64,000 nucleotides of DNA. Origin: Codonopsis lanceolata (lineage: Eukaryota; Streptophyta; Magnoliopsida; Asterales; Campanulaceae). Made by a program: the position numbers and the translations under genes. Where the stretch lies: NCBI GenBank assembly GCA_013146195.2, contig CM028383.1, positions 17,507,642 to 17,571,641 on the forward strand, read 5' to 3'. This document shows, one piece after another, positions 1 through 12,152 of this stretch; positions within the stretch are counted from its first letter, which is position 1; each line of letters opens with the position of its first letter. The notes under the pieces are model-generated. The model saw nothing but the letters and a program-made list of their open reading frames with translations, was not told the DNA's origin and did not search any database.

Positions 1-129
1 AACCAAACATTAGTTATTTTTGTCCTTATTATACATAGTTTAGTTGCATGTAAAATGTCATTTTAAAGATTAAGGCTATTGGAGTTTGAAAAAGGGAAAA
101 TTGACTTGAAACTTTAACCTTTGTTTTTA

Positions 130-1644
130 CTAGTGATGCTCCCGTGCGTTGCACGATTTATACACAGGTTTAAATTCATATACTCAATTAAAGTTAAGTA
201 ATATATATTTAAAAACATTAATATGAACAAAATAAACAGTAAAATTAAAGATGAAAATCACATAAATTTGAAAAAAAGTTATTATAAATTTTGAACTATT
301 TCTTTATATACAACATTTTTCATTGAAAATGTATGATTATCACAACTATTAATGTCACATAACGAAATCGAAGACCCTAGGATTAATAACTTTAGATAAA
401 GCGACAACACAAAAATAATTAAATTTTAAATGTTGTGTTAGAAAAGCACATGTGTGATGCACATTATATAAAAATATATAATAATACAAAAAAATTAAAT
501 TTTAGTGATAACATTGTATGAAAGTTGAACAAATTATTAAAATATAAAGACAAGAAAGTGTAACTTAATAGTTAATTATAAAGAATTACATTATGTAAAA
601 AAAATTTTGTTTTTTGGAATATTTACTTAAAAACAACATTGGTCGTCGAACGCGTACGATTACTATCAATATAGTATCACTTATTTATATGGAACACTCA
701 TCATTAGAAATTGGTCCAACAAAAAACCTTTGACTTTATTTTGAAGGTAATCACCGTAACATTGTAATAATAAGTTAATAACTCTCAAAAAGAATTATAC
801 TCCCTCCATCTCGAAAAAATAATCTCATTTGTCAAGTCGAACTAACATTTGAATAATGTGCTCTATCAACTGCCTCAACTACAATGTTGATTCCACCTTG
901 GTTGGTCGGACTGATATACTTAGTCATACTTATAAGAGTTCCATTTTACAATTGGATATTCTTTGTTCGTTTATTGATCTTGTTAATGAACAACACTTCC
1001 TTTGCAACAAATTTATAGTGGTTTCAATATTGTAAACTGCTATTTGAATAGTCATATCTATGTGCATCTCCCAATGCGTCCATGTACAATCGAATTAATT
1101 AATTAACTTGATGTATAATTATTGTAATTATTTTTATATTGATATTATTAATTTGATATTTTGTTGTATAATTTACTCATTAAAATAACACTCTCCTCTA
1201 TATTATTGAATGTAACCATAAATGACAAAAATAAATTTATTAATTTGACAGTTAGTTCTTGTATTTTTTTTCAATATTGTATTTATTCACAATTCAATGA
1301 TAATTTGTTGTATAATCCAATCATTAAAATAAATATATACGTTTATTTCCTTGTCGTTTCTGTAGTTTAAAAAAAAATCTAGATTTTTTTATACTATTGA
1401 ATATTGAATGTAAGGAGGCTGGAAGTTTATTACTAAAAAAAAAATTCAATTGATTAAAGATAAATAGAAATGTGAAAGGTTTTTGAATTAATTTATGTAC
1501 TTAAAATAATGATGACAATATCAAGCATTAAATACCAAGACAAAAATGACTCTTGAATTAAAACAAAAGTGTTTCCAAATATAGAAAGTGTTTTTTGGCG
1601 GGATATTTCCATTATTTACCCCTCTCTTTTTATATATGTATAGA
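130..1644 (-). mobile_element. Non-autonomous Helitron, both ends present
   Basis: On the minus strand the element begins TCTATACATATATAAAA at 1644 and ends with CTAG at 130. The CTAG is preceded by a hairpin: CGTGC at 143-147, loop GTT, GCACG at 151-155. It is flanked by A on its 5' side (1645) and T on its 3' side (129), the A-T target expected of Helitrons. Length is 1515 bp. No RepHel coding sequence is visible, so it would depend on another element. Its first 24 bases match, with one difference, the Helitron start at 63517. An isolated CTCCCTCCATC tract at about 800 may be a Stowaway fragment inside it. Confidence 0.75.
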
Positions 1645-2665
1645 TTTTAGACTTTTCATAATAATGGATCATTGAATGGGCCTGCTACACCATAATTGGG
1701 TTCGACCGAGTTTCAAGATTTGGGCGAGAGTAATGACTTTTTTCGATCATTTTGGTTTGATAAATTGTTGGGTGGTACCTTTTCTACGTTTATTTTTTTT
1801 TCAACTACTAAAATTTATTTTTTGAAAGATTGTTTTTAAAATACCTTGAGCAGCTCCGACCAACGTTTTTCGCGGTAACGAAACAAGGCCCAATCAAGTC
1901 ACCGGAGTCGAAGGGGCAACTTCCCTTTTATGGGGGTTCGGACTTCGGAGGCAATGCTACCAAAAGGTAAATGATTTTTCTGATTCCTTCAGTACGATAA
2001 TGGAATGGACATGGGCTTTCAGTGGAAACGAAGGCGAAGGGGGATGATGAAGAAGAAGACTTACGACGGAGGAGGAGAAAGAAGAAGCTGAACGACATGA
2101 AGATCCGGTTCATTATAATTTTATAGCACGATGCATTAATCGTGGTGCATAATTGGATTACGTCATTTAAATTAACGTATCGCGGTGCAAAAGTTAATAT
2201 AACACAACAAAATTGGAATATATATATTTTAAATTTATATATTGCGGTACAAACATTGATAGTAGCGGGCCCGGGCCCAAATGTACTCCATTTTTGTTCC
2301 ACCATGCATGAATATGATGTAGGCTCTGGCTCTACTCACTACATTCTATCTAAAATGTTGACATTATTTAAGGGTTTCGGGGTAACATATATTGTTGGAA
2401 TTAAACATAATTAGAAAAATAGTCAAATCATCCTCTCATATGTGGAGTGGAGGGTATTATTAGGTACGTATACATTTTGTAATAAAAATTAGCCAAAGTC
2501 GTAGCATCAGAAACAAACAAAATTGGTATAGAATTGTCTTAATTACTGATGAGGAAATGAGTAGCTAAAAATCAAGCATATTAACTTCTTTTATTTTCAA
2601 ATAAAATGGCGCAACTGTAAGTGGAGCCCAAGTTAATTAGACTTTATTTCATAGTTTCGGAGTTT
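1645..2665. other. Intergenic, 3' side of GULLO
   Basis: No gene is supported. Short open frames on both strands around 1930-2410 have no recognisable domain and overlap one another antisense. The right part should include the 3' untranslated region of the minus-strand GULLO gene. Confidence 0.4.
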
Positions 2666-4890
2666 TTAACGTAAGAGAGTGCAAACCCTTGCAGCCTTGT
2701 AGACTTTGCCTGGTCGACAAAAGTAACCCTTGGAAGGGGCACAATGAATGTCTGATGAGCAAATACACAACCCTTCCAGCCCACAACCCTCTCTTACGAT
2801 GCTTACTTCTCCTTTCACCCCTAGCAATTGGTCTGCCCACTCATTCGAGAATAACCCTTCAGGATCGAACCTGTCTTTCACCTTTAAAAATTTTCTTGCG
2901 TTTTTGAACTTGTGTATTGCCCCTTTGAACATCACATTATTATTCTTCCCCCAGTGTGGCAGCCCACCGTATTTGAAAACAGCCATTTGTTCAATCTCTT
3001 CGGTGATGTCCTGGTAAAGTCGTGGGGTGTTGGGATCCCTGCTTCTGTAGTAAGTGGCATCGAAATCTACTGCATCTTCGTCTTTGCCTAGATACGCATT
3101 TGATCGCGTGAGATATCTCATGAGGAAACCATTGTAGTTGTCTATGCTACACAAGCCTTGAGGAACCAAATTTACCAGCTTCTGCACGTCTTCTATGAAG
3201 TATTTTGTTTTTGACAAGGCGATGCTAAACCCCCATTGGTAAATGAATGGCCCCTCTATTCTAGGATCCCATGGACATACGGTCCTTAGTCCATCTTCAG
3301 GACTGGTTAAACAACTTCCAGAAGCTTGGAGGTTGTTATGGTATCCAATTACAGGGTACCCCGTGAAGTTTACACCTGTACAATGTACATCAGCCAGCAC
3401 CAAAATTAATCTAATTTCAACTTCTTCACTTCAATTCATTCTCTCTAACCAATTAATTTTATTTCCTCTTGTAGTCTTGATGCCATGTGTACGTATCAAA
3501 AATAATATTAATATATATGCAATTCTTAGTATTGAAAATTTCAAAGGGTGTTGTATTAATATACGTACCGTCGTTGGTAAATCCATAAGCAACCGTCTGC
3601 AAGAAGTTAGTATTGTTTATTGCGCTCATGCAATTTCCAGCAGCATCACCTCTTGCTTGTATGCTCTCCTCTAGAATATATATTCATTAACCGGCCGGCC
3701 GGGATCGGAATAATTTAATTAGTACAAATTTAATACTCCTATATTATACTGTAAATAAATACAAGAATTACCTCTAGACCTGATGGCAACTGCTATGCTT
3801 GCAGGTGTGGCAACAAAACCGGGGAGAGCAGTGAAGCCATTGCCGGGGGTGTTGGAGGAGACTCGATCATCGTACCTATAATCCGCCTTGTGTTGGCTTG
3901 GATACCATACTATGTCCGCGAACTCATGTTGTCTTCCAAAACGAGCAATTCTGTCTCCCAGATCTTTATCATCCCTCATTATGTACGTAACCGATCTCTT
4001 GAACATGGGTTGCAATTGGAACGTAACCTATATATATGTTCGTACAATATTTCAACTTAATTGTTATATTATGTACTAGCTAGCTGCAACTATTATTTAG
4101 TTACGTACATATATACCCGATCCGTGCATGTAGCCAACTAATAAATTTAGAATTCGGAAATCAACCGATCAATTTAATTAATTACCTCATAAATGACTCC
4201 GAGTAATCCAAGTGAGACTTTAGCTGCATTGAATTCAACTCCACGGGTACCCTCATCAATAAGGTTCCGGACCATGGCGTATCCATGTTCTGGGCCTGCT
4301 GGGGTGACAATACGGAGCCGAGCAACGTAGTCTGGAATGGCACCCCCCTTATCCCATAGGCTGCTACCATGTGCACCCGTGGCCAAAAGTCCACCTATGG
4401 TCAAACCCCACCAATACGGTGTGTAGGGTAAAGCTAGACCAACTTTGGCAGCCTCATTCATGAAGTCCCTTAGTACCATACCACTGCCAACAGTCATGGT
4501 CATAGCCGATTCATTAACGTCTAACACGCGGTTGAAATTTTTGGTGCTGATGAGAAGTCCATCTTGGCCATCTACACAGACTAGCTTTGTTATACTGTGG
4601 GAGGTACTAGTTGCCACTTTCATCTTTTGCTTCTTCTTTGTTGCGTCTGCAACTATGGAGACAAGTTGTTGTTCGGTGGATGGATAGGCAACTTGAGCTG
4701 CGCGGCATATGCTGCGATCGGGGAAAGCACCATACCCATTTGTAATGGTGCAGTTAGTGTTATTTGGTGAATAACAGGTTATGGGGTCCTCTGGTGGACT
4801 ACACGTACAACTAGCAATGCACAGAGCGAGGATGATGGCTAAGAAGGTCCAATAATATTTCAATGGGGGATCGGAACACATTGCCTTCAT
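2666..4890 (-). CDS. GULLO: L-gulonolactone oxidase-like FAD oxidoreductase, 4 exons
   Basis: Exons: 4186-4890, 3772-4027, 3569-3670, 2666-3375. All introns are GT-AG, the frame is continuous and the product is 590 aa, normal for plant GULLO proteins. The start MKAMCSDPP is preferred over an upstream in-frame ATG at 4974 because a TATA box lies between them. Residues 14-28 are a hydrophobic signal peptide, suggesting secretion. The FAD-binding (PCMH-type) domain covers roughly residues 60-240 and contains TGAHGSS at 171-177. The C-terminal sugar-lactone oxidase domain contains HWGKN at 495-499, the family hallmark. The tail is cysteine-rich (CICSSDIHC). Known family role: oxidation of L-gulono-1,4-lactone towards ascorbate, with electron transfer to oxygen or an acceptor; plant members often have low or narrow activity. 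It looks intact. Assignment to the family is firm; exact substrate is inference. Confidence 0.93.
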
Positions 4891-4943
4891 CTTGTTTTGA
4901 GAGAAATGTGTAATTGCAGATATATGTGACTGTCTAATTCTCT

Positions 4944-4953
4944 CTATATATAG
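4944..4953 (-). promoter_or_regulatory. TATA box of the GULLO gene
   Basis: CTATATATAG lies about 55 bp upstream of the chosen ATG at 4890, placing transcription start near 4915 with a short leader. The in-frame ATG at 4974 lies upstream of this box and so is unlikely to be used. Confidence 0.6.
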
Positions 4954-5403
4954 ACGTAGTACGTACATATACAAAGGGGTATTAGGTTGATTTGCCTAGG
5001 AAGGATACAGAGTTACGTGTATATGGATATGCAAATGCCTTAGCAGGGTGGATAAGTAATAAGTTAAAAGTCAAGGCATTGATTAGTTTTTTTTTTGACA
5101 AAGTCAACTAGTCAAGGCATTGACTTTAGAAAAATATTAACATTCTTTTTTTTAATCTCTGAGAGAGAGAGAATAATTTATACTCCATGTGAGAGGGCTT
5201 AGTTAAAAAGAAGTCTATATATAAGCCATGAAAGGTGTTATCTTGTGATCTGATCATGACCAACTCGAAGATTAGACTTTTTAACTAATTTTCTTATGCT
5301 AAAAAATTAAAAAAGGAAGAAGAACGCGACTTATTCCTTTTGAATTTTGATCACACAAGGTTGCTTTTTGAAGTGTCTAATAAATTGGAGTAGCATATTG
5401 AAT

Positions 5404-5555
5404 GAGTAATGTTAGGCCGACTTAATAAGCACTCAATTGTTTGTATTTAATGACATGACAGTTGGTGTGGATATTATAGTGGTCTTATTTTTTTACTTAC
5501 TTTCTAATTCTAATTGTAACTAATATTAATTTATTTTAACCTAACCAATAAATCA
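5404..5555 (+). repeat. Dispersed repeat, copy 1 (MITE-like)
   Basis: This stretch matches the reverse complement of 18956-19105 over about 150 bp. Shared landmarks are GAGTAATG, AATAAGCA(C/T)TCAA, TGACATGA and TTTTTTACTTACTT. Size and lack of coding suggest a small non-autonomous element, but no clear inverted ends or target duplication were found. Confidence 0.5.
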
Positions 5556-5974
5556 ATGGCATAAACTTGTTCCTATTTATGAATTTACAAGTCATAATAA
5601 ATAAATAACATGTTACTAAAAATCACAAAAGCAAGTCAATCAAGATAGTTTAGAGTTAGCATTTAAGGTTTGGCGGGAGGTAGGGAAATTAATTATAATT
5701 CTCATTAAAATATAAAGTAACATTCTTAACACTAAAAAGTGACACTCTTAATACTAAAAAGTGACATATTTAATACTAAAAAGTGTCACTTTAAAACTAA
5801 CACTGACTGCTAAAAGTGACATATTTAATACTAAAATGTGACACTTTCAATGCTAAAAAGTGACACTTTTAAGGTTAATAACGACGATTTTTATTTATAA
5901 AACAAAATGACACTTATAGGGTCAAAAGTGACATATTTAATGCTAAAAAGTGACACTTTTAATGTTATAAAGTA

Positions 5975-6349
5975 CTCCATCCAGCCCTATATATAAGCAA
6001 AACTAACATATTTTACACAGATTAAGAAAGTAAGTTAAATTAGTTAAAATATCTTGATTTTATATAACACAAAAGTATACTTACTAAAATACCCTTAAGT
6101 ATCCCACTCAAAACTGATGACAATTAATGCAATATTAACTCATTGTCATTAATTCATTATAACTCTTAAGGGGGTGGCCCAATGGTAGACATGAGGTTTC
6201 ACAAAGTGTGAGGTCTCAGGTTCGATCATTTCATGCCCTCCTTAGGAGGAAAAAAAATCAATTCATTAGAGTTTAATATGATGATTTTTGCTTATATTTA
6301 AGTCCATCAAAAATTGGTATTTTGTGCTTATTTATAGGGCCGGAGGGAG
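5975..6349. mobile_element. Stowaway-type MITE
   Basis: The left end CTCCATCCAGCCCTATA and the reverse complement of the right end (CTCCCTCCGGCCCTATA) form an imperfect inverted repeat of nearly 30 bp. It is flanked by TA at 5973-5974 and 6350-6351, the Tc1/mariner target. No coding capacity. It carries the SINE at 6160-6259. Confidence 0.8.
6160..6259 (+). mobile_element. tRNA-derived SINE inside the Stowaway MITE
   Basis: Box A TGGCCCAATGG at 6175-6185 and box B GGTTCGATCAT at 6219-6229 have tRNA-like order and spacing, followed by an A-run at 6250-6257. AATTCATTA occurs at 6151-6159 and 6260-6268 as a candidate target duplication. It is not a functional tRNA because no complete acceptor stem is present. 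Confidence 0.6.
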
Positions 6350-6352
6350 TAA

Positions 6353-7034
6353 GAGCATCCAAATTAACACCCTAAAATTGGGTTTTTTATTTTGTGCAAA
6401 AAGCTAACAACTTATTGGGTGAATATTAGCCTCCATTCATCTCTTTCTTCTCTCTCCCTATCTCTTTCTCCATTGGAGTATTCGTTTTTTAAAAATTGTT
6501 CAAAATTTAAAGAAGGTGGCAAAAATTGATTTTTTTTTTTTTAATCGAACATCAGGTTTTGGCCAAAATTTTGTGTTAGAGTGGAGGGCCTATGGATTAA
6601 ATAAACAACCCAACTCACATTGATGATGGTATGCTTTCCCATTTTTTCCATTTTCGTTTTCAATTAATTTAGTGTATTTTTTGCATTATCATTTCCCTTT
6701 TTTTTATTATTTATAACTTCAAATTATGGGTATATTGATAATATTAAAAAGTGTGACAAGACTTTCTTTAAATAAAAAAATTGATATAATCAAAACATAT
6801 AATATATTTTTCATAAAATATAAAAGTATAAATATTTTATTTCAATTGCGGTAGGAAAATAAAAAAATAAAAAATAGAAATATATTGGTAATTAGGTTTG
6901 TTAGTTAAGATGTCACCAAATCAAAGGGTTATATAGAGAGTGCTCATTGGAGTTGAAACTTTTTTAAAAGACCTCTAAAAAGGTTTAGAGGGTTATATAA
7001 AAATTGTTTTAGGGTGTAACTATTGTGGATGCTC
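6353..7034. mobile_element. PIF/Harbinger-like MITE
   Basis: The left end GAGCATCCAAATTAACACCC and the reverse complement of the right end, GAGCATCCACAATAG...ACACCCTAAAA, are inverted repeats. TAA flanks both sides (6350-6352 and 7035-7037). It abuts the Stowaway MITE, sharing the TA of its duplication. Internal tracts resembling further MITE ends (about 6630 and 6945) suggest it is composite. Confidence 0.65.
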
Positions 7035-7578
7035 TAACACTTTAATGTCAAACATAATGATTTTCATTTATAAAAAAATGAGACACTTTTCAAAGTGAAA
7101 GTAACACATTTAAGACTAAAAGTAACACATTTAAGCCCAAAAAGTAACATTTTTTAGGAAAAAATTATAATTTTTATTAAAAATGTAAAGTGATATTTCT
7201 AAGGCTAAAAGTGAAACATTTTATATTACAAAGTGACATTATTAATAATAAAAAGTGACACTCTGCATATATAAACATGCGGGGTAGTGTTGTAATTTTC
7301 AAAAACTAAGGGATTACATTGAGATTTCTAAATTTTACCCCAATTTAGCATTTGATCTCTCCTTTCTAGCTCTCTCCATCTCTTTCAATAGGAGCCTTGA
7401 AATTCTAAATACCAACCGGTTAGAAAGCTCGTGCTCTTTTGGTAATAATAATAATATAATTATTATACGTGACATACACTTTTTCTTTTGATAATAGTAG
7501 TAGTATAATTTTTAAAATTTTAGGCATTATGATTAAAATGTTGAAATATAAAACCAACATCATTTTTTAACAAATGTG

Positions 7579-7580
<2 letters not shown>

Positions 7581-7650
<70 letters not shown>
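7581..7650. repeat. (AT)n microsatellite
   Basis: About 35 AT dinucleotides. It starts where the surrounding 85-bp unit has GAGATACATC, so it probably grew out of that site. Confidence 0.95.
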
Positions 7651-7652
<2 letters not shown>

Positions 7653-8510
7653 TATTAGTAATAATAGTAGAAGTCTTATCTTAAAACTTTTGAAACCAAC
7701 ATCATTTCTAATGAATGTATGATACATCTATTCTATTAATAATAATAGTAGAAATGTTTTATCTTAAAAATTTTGAAACCAACATTATTTTCTCTCTAAT
7801 GTGAGATACATCTCTTCTATTGTTTCATAAAAGAAATTTTCCTAAAAACTTGTAAACTAAAATAATTATTTGTAACAAATGAGGAATAAATCATTTTTAT
7901 TGATAAGATTGTGCTTAAGGATTTTTAAAGCCAATATCAACTTCTAACAATTGTGAACATATATCTTTTTTTGTTAATTTAGTAAAAGTCATTTATCTAA
8001 ATACTTTTTAAAATAACATCAATTTCCAATCAATGTTTGTTATATCACTTTTATTGGCAATTATAGTAGAGATACATCTTACATTAATTATAAATTAATG
8101 TCGATTTTAGAAATTATTAAAGTGCTCACCTAATACTTGTTGAAAAATTAGTATTTTTAGTGAAAGAAATTGTGCAACTTGAAACATAAATTTCTTTACA
8201 TGATATTTGTTTGTTGTTAAAGGTAATTGTACAAATGTGTTCTACTCGGTGTGAGCATCAAAATGATATATTTATTTGTCCAAATCGAGTTTTGGATAAA
8301 TAAGATATTAAGGCTTAAAATATGATGTTAGAAATATGTAATTAGAGTAAAATACTCACTCAATGCCAATATAATAATATTATCCCACATTGGTTAAGAA
8401 ATAGTGTTGATAGTAAAAGTATTTCTTTATAAGATTTCCATTATTATTAACAATAGAAGAGATTAATAATAAATAATTAATATCACAATATCATATTAAC
8501 TATTATTAAT

Positions 8511-8962
8511 CAGTGTTCTAAAACTCCCTAGCTTTTAGCGCTAGGCCCCTCTCTACCGCGACTTTCTTAGTTGCCGCCTAATCTAAAATAGATAGAAAGA
8601 AGAAGAAAAAAAGATGAAGAAGAAGGGTTCGAGACTCATAATTTAGAATGAGAAGGGATTATGAAGGATATGTTAGATGTGGGTTGTAGGGGTAGTAGGT
8701 AGGTGGAGTAATTTTTTTGATTGCTTTGGGGTTGTTGAGAATTGAGATTAAAGGTAGGTTTGTATATTTTTGTTCATTTTACAAATATAGACAAGTGTTT
8801 GATAAAATAACAAACATAAAAAAATTAAATTTGTAGTCAATGTGGTTGATCTTTGATGTAAATTATCAAAAAAATGGTAATTTTGTCTTAATTCTAGGCC
8901 CCGCCTGTGACTAGTCCCTATTATATGACGCCTAGAGGCCGCCTAACGATTTTAGAACCTTG
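8511..8962. mobile_element. hAT-type MITE with perfect 8-bp TSD
   Basis: The left end CAGTGTTCTAAAAC and the reverse complement of the right end, CAAGGTTCTAAAATC, form inverted ends. TTATTAAT flanks both sides (8503-8510 and 8963-8970). The homologous spacer of the second higher-order copy near 11145 lacks the insert, giving an empty site. No coding capacity; the interior is purine-rich. Confidence 0.85.
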
Positions 8963-9687
8963 TTATTAATTATTATTTTTAGCTAATAACTAAAAATGAA
9001 AAGTTTCAAATCATGTGATGTAGATACCTTGAGGATTCAACAATATCAAAAGTTGGGTGATGTGTCATTATTAGAGTTGTCCTCCTCAATTTTAATATAC
9101 TATAGTATAGATGTGTGATACATTTCTCATATTGATAATAACATAAAAAAAATTTATCTAAAAACTTTTATAACCAATATCCATTTCTAATAAAATAATG
9201 TGTGATACATCTCTTTGCAACTAATGTGATATACATTATCTAAAAACATTTTAAACCATATTACTTTTCCTAACCAATGTGAAATACATCTTTTCTATTG
9301 GTAATAAGTCTTTTATAAAAAGACTTTTAATACTTACATCACTCTCTAACTAATTTGGAATACATCTCATCATTTGACAATAATAATAAAATGTTTTATT
9401 TTAAAAATATCTTAAATCAACAACTCTTTTTATATAATGAGATACATTTATTCTCTTCTCTTCTATTGATAATAAAAGTATAAGTCTTTTTGTCTAAAGA
9501 CTTTTAAAATCAACATAACTTTTTAACCAATGTAGGATGTATCTCTTTTATTGGTAATAATAGTAATTTAAAACCAACATCAATTTTATAGCAAATGTGT
9601 GATATATTTCTTCTATTGCTAATAATAGTAAAAGTCTTTTATCTAATCTAAAATAATTTAAAATCAACATCACTTTCTAACCAATGT

Positions 9688-9789
<102 letters not shown>

Positions 9790-11267
9790 TCTTCTATTGA
9801 TAATAATAATAGATGTCTTTTACCAAAAGATTTTGAAAACCAACATCATTTTCTAAATAATGTATGATACATCTCTTCTATTGGTAATTAATAATAGTAT
9901 TTTTAAAACCAACATCAATTTCTAACCAATGTGAGATACATCACTTCTATTGATAATAATAGTAAAATATTTTGTAACCAATATGCGATACATCTATTGT
10001 AAGAGTGAAAGCCTTTAATCTAAAGACTTTAAAATCCAACTTTTCTTTTTCAATAATGTGAGATACATCTTTTTTATTAGTAATAAGAGTAGAAGTCTTT
10101 TATTTAAAACTTTCAAAACTAACATATTTTTTTTTAAACAATGTAAGATACATATCTTCTATGGTGATAAGTTAAGTCTTTTATCAAAAGAATTTTAAAA
10201 CCAACATCAATTTATAATCAATATGAAATGCATCTCTATTAATATTACCATTAGAAAAGATGTTTCTTACATTGGTTATAAATTGATGTTAATTTTAAGT
10301 CATTAGAAGTCATTTATTTTAAAACTTTTGAACCAACATCATTTTCTAACGAATGTGTGATACATCTATTCTATTAATAATAATAGTAGAAGCCTTTTAT
10401 CTTAATACTTTGAAACCAACATTATTTTCTATCTAATGTAGGATGCATTTCTTCTATTGTTAGTAAAATAATTTTATCTATGAACTTTTAAACTAAAATA
10501 ATTCTTTGTAACCAATGAGGAATAAATCAATTTTATTGGTAAGATTTTAACTAAAGACTTTTAAAGTCAACATCAATTTCTAACAATTGTGAACATTTAT
10601 CTTCTTTTAATTTTTTAATTTAGTAAAAGTTATTTATCTAAATACTTTTTAAACCAAAATCAATTTTCAACAAATGTTTGTTACATCACTTTTATTGGTA
10701 ATTATAGTAGAGATACTTCTTACATTGGTTATAAATCAATGTTGATTTTAAAAATCATTAAAGTACTCACCTAATACTTGTTGAAAAATTAGTATTTTTA
10801 GTGAAAGAAATTGTGTAACTTGAGTCACGAATTTCTTTACGTGTCATTTGTTGGTTGACAAAAGTAATTGTGCAAATGTGTTCTATTCGATAAGAGAATT
10901 AAAATGATATATTTATTTGTCCAAATCGAGTTTTGGACGAATACGATATCAATGGTTTAAAGTATAATGTTAGAAATGAGTCATTAGAGTAAAGTACTTA
11001 CCCAATGCCAATATAATAATATTATTTCAAATTGGTTAAGAAATGATGTTGGTAGTAAAAGTATTTCTATATAAGATTTCAACTATTATTAACAATAGGA
11101 AAGATTAATAGTAAATGATGAATATCACAATATTATATTAACTATTATTCATGATTATTTTTAGTTAATGGCTTGAAAATGAAAAAGTCCTAAGCCAAGT
11201 GACATGGAAGTTTGATGATTCAACAATATCACAAGATGGGTGAGGTGACAAACCATAGTACTACTCA

Positions 11268-11270
<3 letters not shown>

Positions 11271-11299
<29 letters not shown>
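11271..11299. repeat. (AT)n microsatellite
   Basis: About 14 AT repeats at the right edge of the second spacer copy. Confidence 0.9.
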
Positions 11300-11300
<1 letters not shown>

Positions 11301-11816
11301 CTATCTAGACTGGCCCAAAAACACTTGGAGCATCTCCAACAATAACTCCCAATATCACTCTCTAAACACCTCGTTTTCTGTTCTAGTTACAGCTTTTCAA
11401 CTCTCTAAAAAATAATTCACTCCAATAAACACTCTCTATACAACTCTTTAAATACCTCAAATCTTTTCAATCTCAACTAACAAACCTAACTATCAATATA
11501 ATTTCCCTCCTTGTTATTTTTATTTTTCCCATAAGTCGAAATGAGATATTTTATATTTTATATTGTACAATATATTTTTAATTATATCAATTACGTTTAT
11601 CTAAAAATATATGTCAATCAAAGGAGCCATTTATGTTTAAAATAGATTTTCTCACTATTATTTTTTGTTCTCTCATATATAAAGTAATAAAGGACACGAG
11701 AGAAACATTTTTGTTGATTGAAAAAAAAAGCAGGTAATTCACAAATTTCATATTAATAAAATAATTATCTTTCTATGTGATTGATAGATGAAGTTTACCA
11801 CAATGATTTAACAAAA

Positions 11817-11872
<56 letters not shown>

Positions 11873-12147
11873 ATTGCATATAACGACTGGAACTTTGACA
11901 AAAAAAAAAGAGAGGTGATATGATTAATTTTCATAGTTGATGCTTTTTTTTCAAGTAACAACAATGAAAATTCCCATGTAGGACCATCTAACACCACATA
12001 TTTCAACAACACTCTCAACCATGATAAAATACATGATATAGAAACCGAAAAGAAAGTATTACAATACTTGCAGTCTCCATATCATGTATGGGAGGTTAAC
12101 TATTAAAAAAAGAAAAAAAAGGAGGATCAAATATCCCCCACATATTC
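11300..12147. other. Unassigned AT-rich stretch with an (AT)n run
   Basis: 11329-11340 reads GAGCATCTCCAA, a typical end of plant Harbinger-like MITEs, but no matching right end was seen. An (AT)n run occupies 11825-11870. Open frames here are created by the simple repeat and are not supported as genes. Confidence 0.45.
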
Positions 12148-12152
12148 CTTTC

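Larger units (their letters stand above)
5700..7270. repeat. Degenerate AAAAAGTGACA array, interrupted by MITEs
   Basis: Two stretches, 5700-5972 and 7038-7270, repeat variants of CTAAAAAGTGACAYWTTTAA at roughly 22-25 bp spacing. The stretch between them is accounted for by a Stowaway MITE, its nested SINE and a Harbinger-like MITE, so this was probably one array before the insertions. Confidence 0.65.

Noticed and set aside
4891..4974. Upstream in-frame ATG (4974) as the GULLO start
   Set aside because: It lies upstream of the TATA box, and translating from it would place charged residues before the signal peptide.
6175..6229. tRNA gene
   Set aside because: Boxes A and B are present, but there is no complete cloverleaf or acceptor stem, and an A-tail and candidate target duplication indicate a SINE.
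5700..7270. CRISPR array
   Set aside because: Repeats are degenerate with no constant spacers, and the DNA is plant nuclear.
11773..12018. 81-codon minus-strand frame
   Set aside because: Much of it is an Ile-Tyr run produced by an (AT)n microsatellite.
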